DNA of 64,000 nt from Zizania palustris (lineage: Eukaryota; Streptophyta; Magnoliopsida; Poales; Poaceae), in contig JAAALK010000079.1 in NCBI GenBank assembly GCA_019279435.1, positions 85,554,162 to 85,618,161 of the forward strand, read 5' to 3'. Each line of letters starts with the position of its first letter. The stretch's first letter is position 1. Shown in pieces: positions 1-10,770 of this stretch. The translations under genes were made by a program, and so were the position numbers. The notes beneath the pieces were generated by a model. It was not told the DNA's origin. It searched no databases and saw only the letters and a program-made list of their open reading frames with translations.

Positions 1-296
1 TTGGAGTGGCTCTGTTCAGATCCCTGAAATCAATGCATACTCGTATCTTGCCTCTCCCTTTCTTCTCTACAGGCACAATGTTAGCAACCCATTCCGCGTA
101 CCTGCACGGCCTAATAAATTCAGCCTTGAGTAGTCGCTCCACTTCTTCTTTAACTCGGTCATAGACGGCCGAATTAAAGCGACGGGGAGGCTGCTTATAA
201 GGCCTAAATCCAGACTTGATGGGCAGCCGATGCTCCACGAGCTCGCGGCTTAGCCCTGGCATCTCGCTGTATTCCCATGCGAAACAATCGACATGT
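1..296 (-). pseudogene. Gypsy reverse transcriptase N-terminal fragment (inverted)
   Basis: Read on the reverse strand this stretch is open throughout. It encodes the start of a Ty3/Gypsy reverse transcriptase: the linker before the domain (PYKQPPRRFN), the region leading into the palm (FIRPCRYAEWVANIVPVEKK) and the CIDFRDLN motif near the window edge. It matches the forward copy of the same region at about 12545-12840 in G1, but unlike that copy it has no stop codons. It is inverted relative to the gag sequence that starts at about 289, so it is either part of a second, reverse-oriented element extending left of the window or one arm of a rearranged element. Only about 98 codons are visible. 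The family assignment is firm; the origin of the inversion is inference. Confidence 0.85.
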
Positions 297-942
297 ACGC
301 AGCCGAATGGGTTTGGAACGCTAAGAGTAAACCTATCACTTGCTCCGAGTTACGGCCATCTCCCACCAAGAGTCGACCTAATGAGGTCATGTACTCATTC
401 GATATAACTAACTGTGATAATATATTTGATTTTCTCTTGAAGAACTAGCTTCTCATATTGCCCAAAAGTCAAGTCATTCCATCTGCCGACGAGTTGAAGA
501 AACATCCATATTGTAAGTGGCATGATTCACATTCACATAATACTAATGACTGCAATGTTTTTCGACTGCAGGTTCAATCAGCCATAGAAGAAGGACGATT
601 GAAAATAGAACACAATCCCAAGATGAAGCTAGACAAAGATCCCTTCCCCGTTAACACCGTCGACCTCGATGAGAAGAAGATGTTGATTCGGCCAGAACAG
701 GCTGAGTCAACTAAAGGGAAGGTAGTAATTGTTGGAGAACCGCGCACACACACACTCATACCTAAAAATCCCGAAGTGGGAGTGTGGAAGCAAAACGTTA
801 GCAGTCCTTCGGCTAGGGCTTGCAAGAAGTCGAAGGTAACATATAAGATGTTGCTAAACAAGCACCAAAGAAAAGCCAAGAAAACAGGCCCCCGTGCCAA
901 AAAACTAAGTCAACCGAAGGGCCCAAGGCATTCGAAGGGTGG

Positions 943-1200
943 CTTCGGACCACAGTGGTCGAGCCCTCCGCACGGCGGCTTCGGACCGCAGTGGCCGAAC
1001 CCCCGCACGGTGGCTTCAGACTACAGTGGTCGAGCCCTCCACACGGCGGCTTCAGACTGTAGTGGCCGAACCCCCCGCACGTTGACTCTGGGCCACAGTG
1101 GCCTAACACCCCCTATGGAGGCTTCAGACCTCAGTGGCCGAACCCCGCACCACTCTGGATGAGCCCTCCGACAGGAGGCTTCGGCCCACACTAGCCGAGC
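943..1200 (+). repeat. 36-bp tandem repeat in gag tail (12-aa FGPQW repeat)
   Basis: About six to seven degenerate copies of a 36-bp unit lie head to tail, each starting near GGCTTCGGACCACAGTGG. In the gag frame the first copies encode GGFGPQWSSPPH and GGFGPQWPNPRT; later copies have diverged. The unit is a multiple of three, so copy-number changes keep the frame. A decayed equivalent lies in G2 at about 50560-50850. Confidence 0.8.
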
Positions 1201-1229
1201 GTACCTCCGGCCTGGCAAGACCCCTAATT

Positions 1230-1234
1230 GATAT
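1230..1234. other. Target site duplication GATAT, left copy (C1)
   Basis: The five bases GATAT directly precede the TGTTGG end of C1, and the same five bases directly follow the other end at 10771-10775. This defines the exact insertion boundaries of C1 within the G1 gag tail. Confidence 0.93.
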
Positions 1235-3260
1235 TGTTGGACCGGAAACGGCGACCAGAGGGGGGTGAATGGGAGCTTTTAAAAACTCGGGCTAAAAATA
1301 GCCTTCTGTTTTAATTCAGTCTACTGCGGAATAGGCTTCGAACACAACCTTCGAAGTTCTGGTTCGGAGGTATTTTATATCTCCGAAGACAGGCTTCGCA
1401 AGGAGCAAAAGTTCGAGGCCAAGGAGACTTCGCTCCACCCACAACCCCGAAAAATCAACTCTGCTAAGTTAGTGCAGGCTCCGCACACAGGGTGCTTCGA
1501 GCAGGCTTCGCACTTCACCCTTCGCAAGAGTGGACAACCCTCTGAGGACTTCGACCAAATACTTAGCGACAACAACTGGTGCTGGGATTCGTACTACGAA
1601 GGTCTAAACGCACACTTTACAGACTTCGCTAAGGGCTATTACACGGGAAGAAAAACGGGCTTCGATCAGTGCTTCGCTAGTAATCAGCGAGGTCTAGCCT
1701 CCTGTTACACAGAGCGAACGCACTGAAAAGCACACTTCGCACAAACACACTTCGCCCAAACAGGCTTCGATCAAAGCATGCAGCGAGGTGTGCAAACAAG
1801 CTCAAGCATAAAATGAACACAAACACAGGGCTTCGCTGCTTGAACTAGGAACACAATAAATGAACTCACAGATGAATAAAAAGTATGTGGTGGCTAGTAC
1901 AGGAGCTCAACAATGAATGCTCAAAGTGTTTTGTGTGACCTACCCAGCCCCCACTATTTATAGCCACTATTCACCCATGTGAATTGACTACTTTACCCCT
2001 AGGGTTTACACTGGTTTTGTCTCTACAGAACAGAGAGGTACAAAAGGTAGTCAACTTTTATTTGGAGGCTTCTCTATCAGTTTTGTAGAGGGGACAACAT
2101 CAGCTTTTTGCAGAGCAGACACTGTCAGCCTTTACAGTCAGCCTTTACAGTCTTGGATTCTTCTGAAGCCCCCCTTCGCACGCGAGGGGTGCGGTAGCTT
2201 CGGTGAGAAGCCTTGAGCCTGACGAACTTCGCTTCACCGAAGTCAGCCTCCGATACAGTGACGGTTTTGAGCCGAAGCCGTCAAAGCCCTTGGGCCTTCG
2301 CACAAACACCTTCGGAGTGGACCACCACGGCTTCGCAGCTTCCCCCAGCTCGAACTCCATCAGCCCGTGTACCGAAGCCATGCATGGCCGAAGTACCTCA
2401 AGTCCACCTCACTCCAGAGCCAGCCTTGCTCCGAAGCCTGCTTCACTCCGAAGCCCCACCTTCAGAGTACCACCCTTCGAAGTCCCTCCTTCGTCCAAGG
2501 CCTCCGCATGAAGCATTCCATGAGCACTTTGTCGCAGTGTCTCTCCCCGAGCACACTCCTCGACGAGCCTCACCCGGACCATGCCTTCGATGCACCTCGA
2601 CTTCTGAGACCTTCATCGGGTTAAGCTATGAGTGTCTCCCTCCGGAGCACACTTCGAATATCTTGCCTCTGCTGAGGACTTGATCCACCATACTCCGAAG
2701 TCACTCCTTCCGGAGTACCCTTCGAAGTGCCTCGCCTCCGAGGACTTCGTCTCGGAGTACCTTCATCCGAAGCCACGCTCCGCACTTACTGCCTTCTCCT
2801 GGCGCACCTCGACCCGAGGTCTGACCTTGACCCCTTCGCAGTCTCCATGATGGAGCTCCCCGCTCCCCTGGTATCAAGCCTCCCGCCTGACCCAGGTTAA
2901 CTTGCTACGAACCGTCCGTCGCCTCCGAAGTCCCCTGCGTACCACAGACAAGCAGACAAGTGTTTCCAGTACCCCGGAGACCTCTCCGGGTAAACAACCT
3001 CTGGCACACACTCCGGTGTACCGCCCAAAGTACCGAGACCTTCGGTACAGCCAATCATCGTGTACTGTCGGACCCCTCCGACAAGCACACTCCGCTGCAA
3101 CAGCTGCAGCAACCAAACCCACCGAACCCTTCGGTGAAACAGCCTCCGAACACCTTCGGAGAACCAACCTCCGAACCCCTTTGGAGGTACCCCTTCGAAC
3201 CAGAGGGTAAACACTGTCAATCACTCATCACAGACTCCGAAACCAACCCTCGGTTTCTCA
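1235..3260 (-). repeat. C1 3' LTR
   Basis: This 2,026-bp LTR is at the left end in window coordinates. On the element strand it begins TGAGAAACC and ends CCAACA. It matches 8854-10770 over its length. It carries a segment of roughly 105-110 bp near 2557-2665 that the 5' LTR lacks. It is unusually rich in CTTCGAAG and CTTCGGAG type motifs. Confidence 0.93.
1955..1962 (-). promoter_or_regulatory. TATA box of C1 3' LTR
   Basis: The reverse strand reads GCTATAAATAGTGG here. The same box is conserved in the other C1-family LTRs (about 9560, 29864 and 60503), roughly 720-770 bp before the LTR 3' end. It is the likely core promoter of the element (inference from position and conservation). Confidence 0.6.
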
Positions 3261-3272
3261 ATCTCCCCCTTG
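3261..3272 (-). other. Polypurine tract of C1
   Basis: On the reverse strand AAGGGGGAGAT lies immediately upstream of the 3' LTR start TGAGAAACC. This is the standard site for priming plus-strand DNA synthesis. Confidence 0.85.
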
Positions 3273-4395
3273 ATGAGTGCATTGACAACCAAATTCAAGT
3301 TCAAGAAAATTTGAAAAATTTCAGCTCACAAGTGACCATAAAAACTCAGAAACGAGCCAAATCATATCACTTTATAAAAGAATTTTCCTTCCCCTTTTTC
3401 AAAAGAGTAAAAGCCCCTTCGGAAAATCTCTCCTTTGCAAGATAAAAACTCCCCCTGAGTTATTTTACCCCCTTGCGGCAGAGAACTCAAAAGAACTCAA
3501 AAATTTCTCCCCCTTTGGCAATGCAAGCATCAAGGAGCATGTAAAAGATGCATAGCTTCGAAATGGGAAGAATTGCAAAGACATATAAAGCAAAAATATG
3601 CCAATATTAATACCAATTATCATGTGCTCAGCTCAAGTTAACATTCTCTAAAATCATGATGATAGCATGTGATTTTATCATTTTGAAAGAAAAACATCAC
3701 CACTCAATCAAGATAACTAGACAGGTGAAAGCAGGGACTGCGCAAAGCTAGTCAATTTCTACTCAAGACAGATAAGTCCAGTTCAATTGGAGCAGTGAAA
3801 GCAAACTGTATGATCAATAAATTTTGTTGTGCTTTTCATAATGCCAGGGGTTATTTGTTTGTCCACCTTATGCTTTCCAATCAGGCCAAGCCTAGGCATG
3901 AAAGCCATCACAAGCTTAAGGCAATGATTTTGGCATACACTACACTATTCCACCTCAGACCAATGTGCAATGTTAAGCAGTCTAGAATAGAGTAGTGCGA
4001 CAAACAAACCCACATGGATCTTTTTGTTTTGAAGCATGTAAATCATGGATTTTTGGAATTTTGATTTAGTGAGCAAATTGCTTTAGCACTTGATAAAATA
4101 TCCATGAATACAATTTTTCAAGTTGCATTGTGTAGCATCCAGAGAAACAGTGTCTTGCTATCAGGCAGATAAAAGATAGTTAAAGCAGTCCTGCCTAAAC
4201 ATGCTAGATTCAAGACTAAGCAGTGAGCATGATTTGATTTTGGAAAGAAAAATCATGCACATAATGTTTTAGATATATCAAATAGAGCTGAGCTGTCATG
4301 AATCATGAATTATAATCAGGCATATAAGTGCAAAAGATGTAAATGCAATTTCACACACAATTAGCATATGCACAGCAATCTAAAACTGCTCCCCC
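3273..4395 (-). other. C1 non-coding region between RNase H and 3' LTR
   Basis: About 1.1 kb between the polymerase stop codon and the polypurine tract. It is AT-rich, with no open frame of note and no recognisable domain on either strand. A long 3' non-coding stretch of this kind is known in several plant Copia lineages. Confidence 0.6.
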
Positions 4396-4977
4396 TCACG
4401 AAATGCCGTAAGGGTGACAAATACCAAGTTCCCCACGCAAGTAGGCAAATCGTGAAGCATCGAGGGGTTTTGTGAAAATATTAGCTAGCTGGTGTTGGGT
4501 ATCAACATATTGAAGCTCAATATCACCCTTCTCATTATGATCTCTGAGAAAATGATATCGCACATCAATGTGTTTGGTTCTGGAATGCTGAACCGGGTTG
4601 TTTGCAATACAAATAGCACTAGTGTTATCACAGAAAAGTTGAACACTCTTATAATCTAACCCGAAATCCCGCAAAGTGGACACCATCCACAAAATCTGAG
4701 AGCAACAGCTAGCTGCAGCAACATATTCGGCCTCAGCCGTCGATTGTGCAACACTAGACTGTTTGCGGGAAGACCAGCAAACCAGCGAAGTACCCAGAAA
4801 ATGACAAGTACCAGAGGTACTTTTCCTATCAATCCTACACCCAGCAAAATCCGCATCGGAATAACCTCGAAAACACAAAGAGGAAGACGCTGAATACCAT
4901 ATGCCGAACTCGAGGGTATGTTTGAGATACCTGAGAATGCGTTTTACCGCTTGCCGGTGCGAAGCTCGTGGTGAAGC
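4396..4977 (-). pseudogene. C1 polyprotein: RNase H domain
   Basis: C-terminal ribonuclease H of the Copia polyprotein, which degrades the RNA strand during reverse transcription. Hallmarks on the reverse strand are YSDADFAGCRIDRKSTSG, SSRKQSSVAQSTAEAEYVA with the catalytic Glu, LFCDNTSAICIANNP with a catalytic Asp, and RTKHIDVRYHFLRD, followed by the typical end TKPLD. The natural stop is at 4396-4398. The frame is continuous with RT except for a TAG at 4978-4980 between the two domains, which would truncate the protein before RNase H. Confidence 0.92.
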
Positions 4978-6024
4978 CTAAAAACGAGCGCACAGACACA
5001 CTGCGAAGTGTATGTCCGGCCTCGTAGCAGTCAAGTAGAGGAGGGAGCCAATCATGCTTCGGAACTCCTTCTGATCTACGACTTCTCCATCTTCGTCAGG
5101 ATCCAATGCTACAGATGTAGCCATTGGAGTGGCGAGTGGCTTCGCATCAGTCATGTCGAACTTCTTGAGCAGGTCCTTGGTGTGCTTCATCTGGTGGACG
5201 AAGGTACTTTGTTTGCTTTGCTTGATTTGCAAACCAAGGAAAAATGTGAGTTCGCCCATCATGGACATCTCGAACTCCCTGCTCATGGCATCTGCAAACT
5301 CGGCAACCAAAGCATGAGAAGAGCCACCAAAGATGATATCATCCACATAAATCTGCACTAGGAGGAAATCTTTGCCATGCTTGAGAGTGAACAGGGTTTT
5401 ATCAACAGAGCCCATCAAATACCCCCGCTCAAGCAGAAAAGACTTAAGTCTGTCATACCATGCCCGAGGGGCCTGCTTGAGTCCATAAAGAGCCTTATGA
5501 AGTTTAAGGACTTTATGTGGGTATTTGGGGTTTTCAAAACCAGGGGGTTGTTTTACATAAACATCTTTGCCTATGAAACCATTAAGAAAAGCACTTTTGA
5601 CATCCATTTGATAGAGTTTGAATCCCCGATATGTCGCAAAGGCAAGCAAAATCCTAATGGCCTCAAGACGAGCAACAGGTGCAAAAGTTTCAGTAAAATC
5701 AATCCCTTCTAATTGAGAATAACCCTGAGCTACAAGTCTAGCCTTGTTTCTAACTATTGTCCCATCCTCCCCTTGTTTATTTTTGAAAATCCATTTTGTT
5801 CCAATGAAATGAACATTTGGTGGAGGATCAACTAAAGTCCAGACTTGGTTTCTCTCAAAATTTTCAAGTTCCTCATGCATGGCATTGATCCAACTAGAAT
5901 CAGAAAGTGCATGACTAACATCTAAGGGCTCGAAAGAAGCAACAAAAGCGGAATCAATGAAATGAGCATGAGAACGTGTTACCCTTTGATCAAGCTCACC
6001 AATGATCTGCTCGGGAGGATGCAT
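4978..6024 (-). pseudogene. C1 polyprotein: Copia reverse transcriptase
   Basis: RNA-directed DNA polymerase of the RVT_2 (Copia) type. Counting from the Met at 6024, residues 78-103 carry KWIFKNKQGEDG and ARLVAQGY, the first catalytic Asp is in YQMDVKSAFLNG (about residue 141), ALYGLKQAPRAWYD follows, and the active-site box YVDD is at about residues 226-229. All three metal-binding Asp residues are present, so the domain itself looks undamaged. Expression as part of the polyprotein is blocked by a frameshift relative to integrase near 6030 and by the TAG at its end. Confidence 0.93.
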
Positions 6025-7292
6025 CCTTTGAACATGATGTGGAGCCTCGCGGCGGGATGCATTCTACCCTCAACTTGTGCGTTGGAGTGGCCCAAGATGA
6101 CTGATGTCGAGGTACTTGCTTCGGGACCTTGTGCCGAAGTGGTCGAAGCAGGGTCGGCCTCGGGGGTTGATGTCGAGGGTAGTAGGGGTTCATCCTCGAA
6201 TTCTCCGGGATCTTCTTCTTCGAAGATGGTCTGTTCCATATCGTGTTCATTTGCCTGTTCAAGAGCAGAACTAACAAAGGGGGTTGATTCATCAAAAGTC
6301 ACATCACATGACTCGATGACAGTGTTAGTCTCCAAATTAAAAACACGATAAGAATTACAATGTGTAGTGTACCCCAAAAAGATCCCGTCAGAAGAACGCG
6401 ACTCAAATTTATCCAAATTACCACGTTTTAGGATAAAGCAACGACAGCCAAATACTCGAAGATGAGTAACCTTGGGTTGTCTCCCAAAACGTAGCTCATA
6501 AGATGTCAAATTCAAAATTGAGCGCAAGAATATTCGGTTTGAGATGTAACATGCAGTGTTTATGGCCTCAGCCCAGAATATTCTAGGAGTCCTATGCTCA
6601 TCGAGCATCATCCTAGCCATCTCAACCAAAGTGCGGTTCTTCCTCTCAACGACACCGTTCTGTTGAGGAACCCATGGAGCAGAGAATTGATGTTCTATGC
6701 CATGCTCCAAGCAAAAGTCAACAAAGAGACTGTTCTTGAACTCAGTGCCATTATCACTTCGAATGAATTTCAATGCACCAGGGAGTTCAGTGAAAAGTCT
6801 CAAAGCCAAGCTCCGAAAGTGTGAGAACACTTCATCCTTGCTGGCAAGAAAGAAGACCCAAGAGTAGCGAGAGAAATCGTCGAAAATGACTAACACATAC
6901 CACTTGCCGCCTAAAGAACTAACCCGAGAAGGACCTACAGTGTCCATGTGGAGAAGTTCTCCGGGTTGTTCAGTCATCACTGTGGTGACTGGCGAATGCG
7001 AAGCGGCAATCATTTTTCCATGTCGACAAGGAGCGCAAACTAAATTCTTCTCAAACTTGAGCTTGGGCAATCCTCGGATCAGACCTAGGGCACTCAGACG
7101 AGCGAGCAACTCAAAGCTCATATGCCCTAGTCTCCTATGCCACTTCCAAAGCTCAGAAGTAGAATGTGCAACAAGACAATGAGAAGAACCAGATGACTTG
7201 GTAAAATCAGCTCCAAAAACTCTCCCAACTCTAAAGATCTTACAAACCATAACGCCATCAGAATTGAGTACTTGCGAAGTATCGCGATGGAA
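5979..7292 (-). pseudogene. C1 polyprotein: integrase
   Basis: The Copia integrase inserts element cDNA into the genome. Counting from the Met at 7250, a zinc-binding HHCC module (WHRRLGHM then CAPCRHGK; H38, H43, C72, C75) precedes the DDE core. The catalytic triad is in LLHMDTVGP (D103), FIRSDNGTEF (D166) and PQQNGVVERKN (E202), with the expected 35-residue spacing between the last two. The frame then runs into an acidic, Ser/Pro-rich linker and ends out of frame with RT near 5979-6060. Upstream it is continuous with protease except for a TGA at 7293-7295. Confidence 0.93.
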
Positions 7293-7715
7293 TCACACTT
7301 CGAAGCCCTCATCAAGCAACTGAGATACAGAAAGTAAATTATATCCCAGGTTTTCAACCAAAGCAACATCTTTGAGAGTGAAATTCGAGTTAATTCTTAC
7401 CACACCTTTACCTTTCACTCTACTCCTTCGATTGTTGCCGAAGGTGATATGTTCCCTTTGCTTGGTTGTTGTGAGGCTGGAGAACCATGCTGCATCTCCG
7501 GTCATATGGCGCGAACAACCGGAGTCCATGATCCACGTGCCCTCCAAGCCTCGATCTGTCACCTACACATGATAAGAAAATCTCGATCGCTCAGTGCTGG
7601 GGTGAGTGAAAATATGACGAGGCATCCAGCACTAAGTGATACGAGTAGTAGGCATAGTAAAAGTAGACTATCTACGCACAGGATAATCAGAATGATGCAA
7701 AGTGCGTGGTCTACC
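7293..7715 (-). pseudogene. C1 polyprotein: aspartic protease region
   Basis: Retroviral-type aspartic protease, which cleaves the polyprotein. The active-site motif is WIMDSGCSRHMTGD, followed by a TFGNN-type segment and the GYNLLSVSQLLDEGF segment that leads into the integrase HHCC region. The catalytic DSG is intact. A TGA at 7293-7295 closes the frame. Upstream (7563-7715) a decayed, stop-containing stretch joins it to gag. That stretch still shows Arg/Pro-rich spacer sequence in one reverse frame. Confidence 0.85.
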
Positions 7716-8788
7716 TACATGCTGTGATCGAACAACATGACGAGGTCTCCTACTCTGACGAGGTACAAAGCTACTCGTCCGGGGTCTACCACCATATGGA
7801 ACATGGTGAACACCATCTTGCCGCGCGTGCCCTTCACAAAGGGTTTCCTCTCCTTCTTGTGGTATTTGGTGCGCTCACTCTCATCTCTCTTCTTGAGTTT
7901 CGGGCAATTGGCCTTGATATGAGAAGTGTCGCCACACTCAAAGCAACCACTAAAACCACTTCTCATTTGATCTTGTCTCTCATGATGAAAACGGGTGAAC
8001 CTTCTGGCAATGAGAGCAAGCTCATCATCATCCAGAGTATCCACCTGCTCCTTAGTGACGGAGACCAGGGAGGACAAAGCAAAACCATCTGCAAGAACAC
8101 AAGTGTCAGATGTGCTTGGTTCTGCAGTGGTGCCATGGCTAGTGCTAGAAACCAATTCCAATGGTTGTGGCAAAGAGTTTCTGTGCACTGCGAGAGATGC
8201 CTTGGCAATCTCTGTGGACTTCAGCTTGCTGAAGAGCTCATCACAGGTCAATGTGTCATAACCTGCGGACTCCTCAATGCTGGATATCTTCACTTCCCAT
8301 ATGCTACGATCAAGAGCATAGAGAAGCTTGATAGCCCTATCATGATCATTGTAAGCAAGCGTCCCGTTGGACCGCAAGTTACTCACTATTGCATCAAAGC
8401 GAGAAAACATGGCATCTATGGATTCACCAGGTGCCTGCACAAATAGCTGATACTATTGATTGTATGCGCTTTGGCGCCTGGCCTTAATCTGTGTAGAGCC
8501 CTCATGAGAAATAGTGAGTGTAGTCCAAATTTCCCTAGCTGTCCTAAGGTGCTGCACCCTATCAAACTCACTCCGGCTCAAACCAATGAACAGTATATTT
8601 CTAGCCTTGGAATTGGCATTATACTGATCCTTCTCTGTTTGAGAGGTGCGAGTCTCAGGGATGGAGTATTGTGAGTCCACAATCTCCCAAATTGCATTTC
8701 CTTGGCTTAGCAAGTAAGCCTCCATGCGCACCTTCCAGTATGCAAAATCAGTCCCATCGAACAGAGGAATTTTACTAACTCTGTCCAT
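7715..8788 (-). pseudogene. C1 gag
   Basis: Copia Gag, the structural RNA-binding protein. It starts MDRVSKIPLFDGTDFAYWKV at 8788 and is 37 bases from the leader, as in C4. A TAG at 8453-8455 interrupts it; C4 has CAG at the same position. The rest includes the UBN2-type helical region and one CCHC zinc knuckle, CFECGDTSHIKANC (about 7923-7964). Near 7815 the frame departs from C4 directly after the VKG segment. C4 continues with about 350 more residues and the start of a second knuckle-like motif that C1 lacks, so C1 has lost its gag tail. Confidence 0.9.
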
Positions 8789-8839
8789 GTCGCCAAGAGA
8801 TCACAAAACCGATTAAGGTCAACTGGTGATCTTAACCTG

Positions 8840-8851
8840 GCTCTGATACCA
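8840..8851 (-). other. Primer binding site of C1
   Basis: The reverse strand reads TGGTATCAGAGC two to three bases after the 5' LTR end (CCAACA). This is the standard complement of the plant initiator methionine tRNA 3' end used by many Copia elements. Confidence 0.9.
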
Positions 8852-8853
8852 AT

Positions 8854-10770
8854 TGTTGGACCGGAAACGGCGACCAGAGGGGGGTGAATGGGAGCTTTTA
8901 AAAACTCGGGCTAAAAATAGCCTTCTGTTTTAATTCAGTCTACTGCGGAATAGGCTTCGAACACAACCTTCGAAGTTCTGGTTCGAAGGTATTTTACAGC
9001 TCCGAAGACAGGCTTCGCAAGGAGCAAAATTTCGAGGCCAAGGAGACTTCACTCCACCCACAACCCCGAAAAATCAACTCTGCTAAGTCAGTGCAGGCTC
9101 CGCACACAGGGTGCTTCGAGTAGGCTTCGCACTTCACCCTTCGCAAGAGTGGACAACCCTCTGAGGACTTCGACCAAATACTTAGCGACAACAACTGGTG
9201 CTGGGCTTCGTACTACGAAGGTCTAAACGCACACTTTACAGACTTCGCTAAGGGCTATTACACGGGAAGAAAAACGGGCTTCGATCAGTGCTTCGCTAGT
9301 AATCAGCGAGGTCTAGCCTCCAGTTACACAGAGCGAACGCACTGAAAAGCACACTTCGCCCAAACAGGCTTCGATCAAAGCATGCAGCGAGGTGTGCAAA
9401 CAAGCTCAAGCATAAAATGAACACAGACATAGGGCTTCGCTGCTTGAACTAGGAACACAATAAATGAACTCACAGATGAATACAAAGTATGTGGTGGCTA
9501 GTACAGGAGCTCAACAATAAATGCTCAAAGTGTTCTGTGTGACCTACCCAGCCCCCACTATTTATAGCCACTATTCACTCATGTGAATTGACTACTTTAC
9601 CCCTAGGGTTTACACTGGTTTTGTCTCTACAGAACAGAGGGGTACAAAAGGTAGTCAACTTTTATTTGGAGGCTTCTCTGTCAGCTTTGCAGAGGGGACA
9701 ACGTCAGCTTTTTGCAGAGCAGACACTGTCAGCATTTACAGTTAGCCTTTACAATCTTGGATTCTTCCGAAGCACCCCTTCGCACGCGAGGGGTGCGGTA
9801 GCTTCGGTGAGAAGCCTTGAGCCTGATGGCCTTCGCTTCACCGAAGTTAGCCTCCGATACAGTGACTGTTTTGAGCCGAAGCCGTCAAAGCCCTTGGGCC
9901 TTCGCACCAACACCTTCGGAGTGGACTACCACGGCTTCGCAGCTTCCCCCAGCTCGAACTCCGTCAGTCCGTGTACCGAAGCCATGCATGGCCGAAGTAC
10001 CTCAAGTCCACCTCACTCCAGAGCCAGCCTTGCTCCGAAGCCTGCTTCACTCCGAAGCCCCACCTTCGGAGTACCACCCTTCGAAGTCCCTCCTTCGTCC
10101 AAGGCCTCCGCATGAAGCATTCCATGAGCACTTTGTCGTAGTGTCTCTCCCCGAGCACACTCCTCGAATATCTTGCCTCTGCTGAGGACTTGATCCACCA
10201 TACTCTGAAGTCACTCCTTCCGGAGTACCCTTCGAAGTTCCTTGCCTCCGAGGACTTCGTCTCGGAGTACCTTCATCTGGAGCCACGCTCCGAACTTACT
10301 GCCTTCTCCTGGCGCACCTCGACCCGAGGTCTGACCTTGACCCCTTCGCAGCCTCCGTGACGGAGCTCCCCGTTCCCCTGGCATCAAGCCTCCCGCCTGA
10401 CCCAGGTTCACTTGCTACGAACTGTCCGTCGCCTCCGAAGTCCCCTGCGCACCACAGACAAGCAGACAAGTGTTTCCAGTACCCCGGAGACCTCTCCGGG
10501 TAAACAACCTCTGGCACACACTCTGGCGTACCGCCCAAAGTACCGAGACCTTCGGTACAGCCAATCATCGTGTACTGTCGGACCCCTCCGACAGGCACAC
10601 TCCGCTGCAACAGCTGCAGCAACCAAACCCACCGAACCCTTCGGTGAAACAGCCTCCGAACACCTTCGGAGAACCAACCTCTGAACCCCTTCGGAGGTAC
10701 CCCTTCAAACCAGAGGGTAAACACTGTCAATCACTCATCACAGACTCCGAAACCAACCCTTGGTTTCTCA
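8854..10770 (-). repeat. C1 5' LTR
   Basis: This 1,917-bp LTR spans TGTTGGACC to GGTTTCTCA in window orientation and is followed by the GATAT duplication. Relative to the 3' LTR it lacks about 105-110 bp after 10160, between near-identical GAGCACACT stretches, plus a few smaller indels. A TATA box (reverse strand) sits at about 9559-9566. Confidence 0.93.

Larger units (their letters stand above)
289..1234 (+). pseudogene. G1 Gypsy gag, C-terminal part (5' segment)
   Basis: This is the middle and C-terminal part of a Ty3/Gypsy Gag, the capsid/nucleocapsid protein that packages element RNA. The frame is open from about 289 except for a TAG at 446-448. It carries the family motif CFELRPSPTK in variant form, then a zinc-binding motif CKWHDSHSHNTNDC at about 511-552, then a Lys/Pro-rich tail with FGPQW repeats. 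Reverse-strand G2 (50996-51700) and forward G3 (41032-41800) contain the same segment, which fixes the identification. The N-terminal capsid part is missing because the sequence begins at the inverted junction near 289-294. The tail is interrupted at 1234 by the Copia element C1 and resumes at 10776. It is non-functional as read. Confidence 0.85.
1235..10770 (-). mobile_element. C1: complete nested Ty1/Copia retrotransposon
   Basis: A 9.5-kb LTR retrotransposon on the reverse strand, inserted into G1 and flanked by GATAT duplications. In element orientation it has a 5' LTR (8854-10770), a tRNA-iMet type primer site, gag, protease, integrase, RT, RNase H, a 1.1-kb non-coding stretch, a polypurine tract and a 3' LTR (1235-3260). 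Integrase before RT is the Ty1/Copia order. LTRs begin TG and end CA. Visible damage includes in-frame stops at 8453-8455, 7293-7295 and 4978-4980, a frameshift near 6030, and a large deletion of the gag tail near 7815. The same family occurs again as C4 (59276 onward) and as the solo LTR C3. Confidence 0.95.

Noticed and set aside
9588..10115. 175-codon open frame on the forward strand
   Set aside because: It lies in the C1 LTR, antisense to the element, and follows from stop-poor CTTCG-rich words. Kept as a finding for conservation only, not as a gene.
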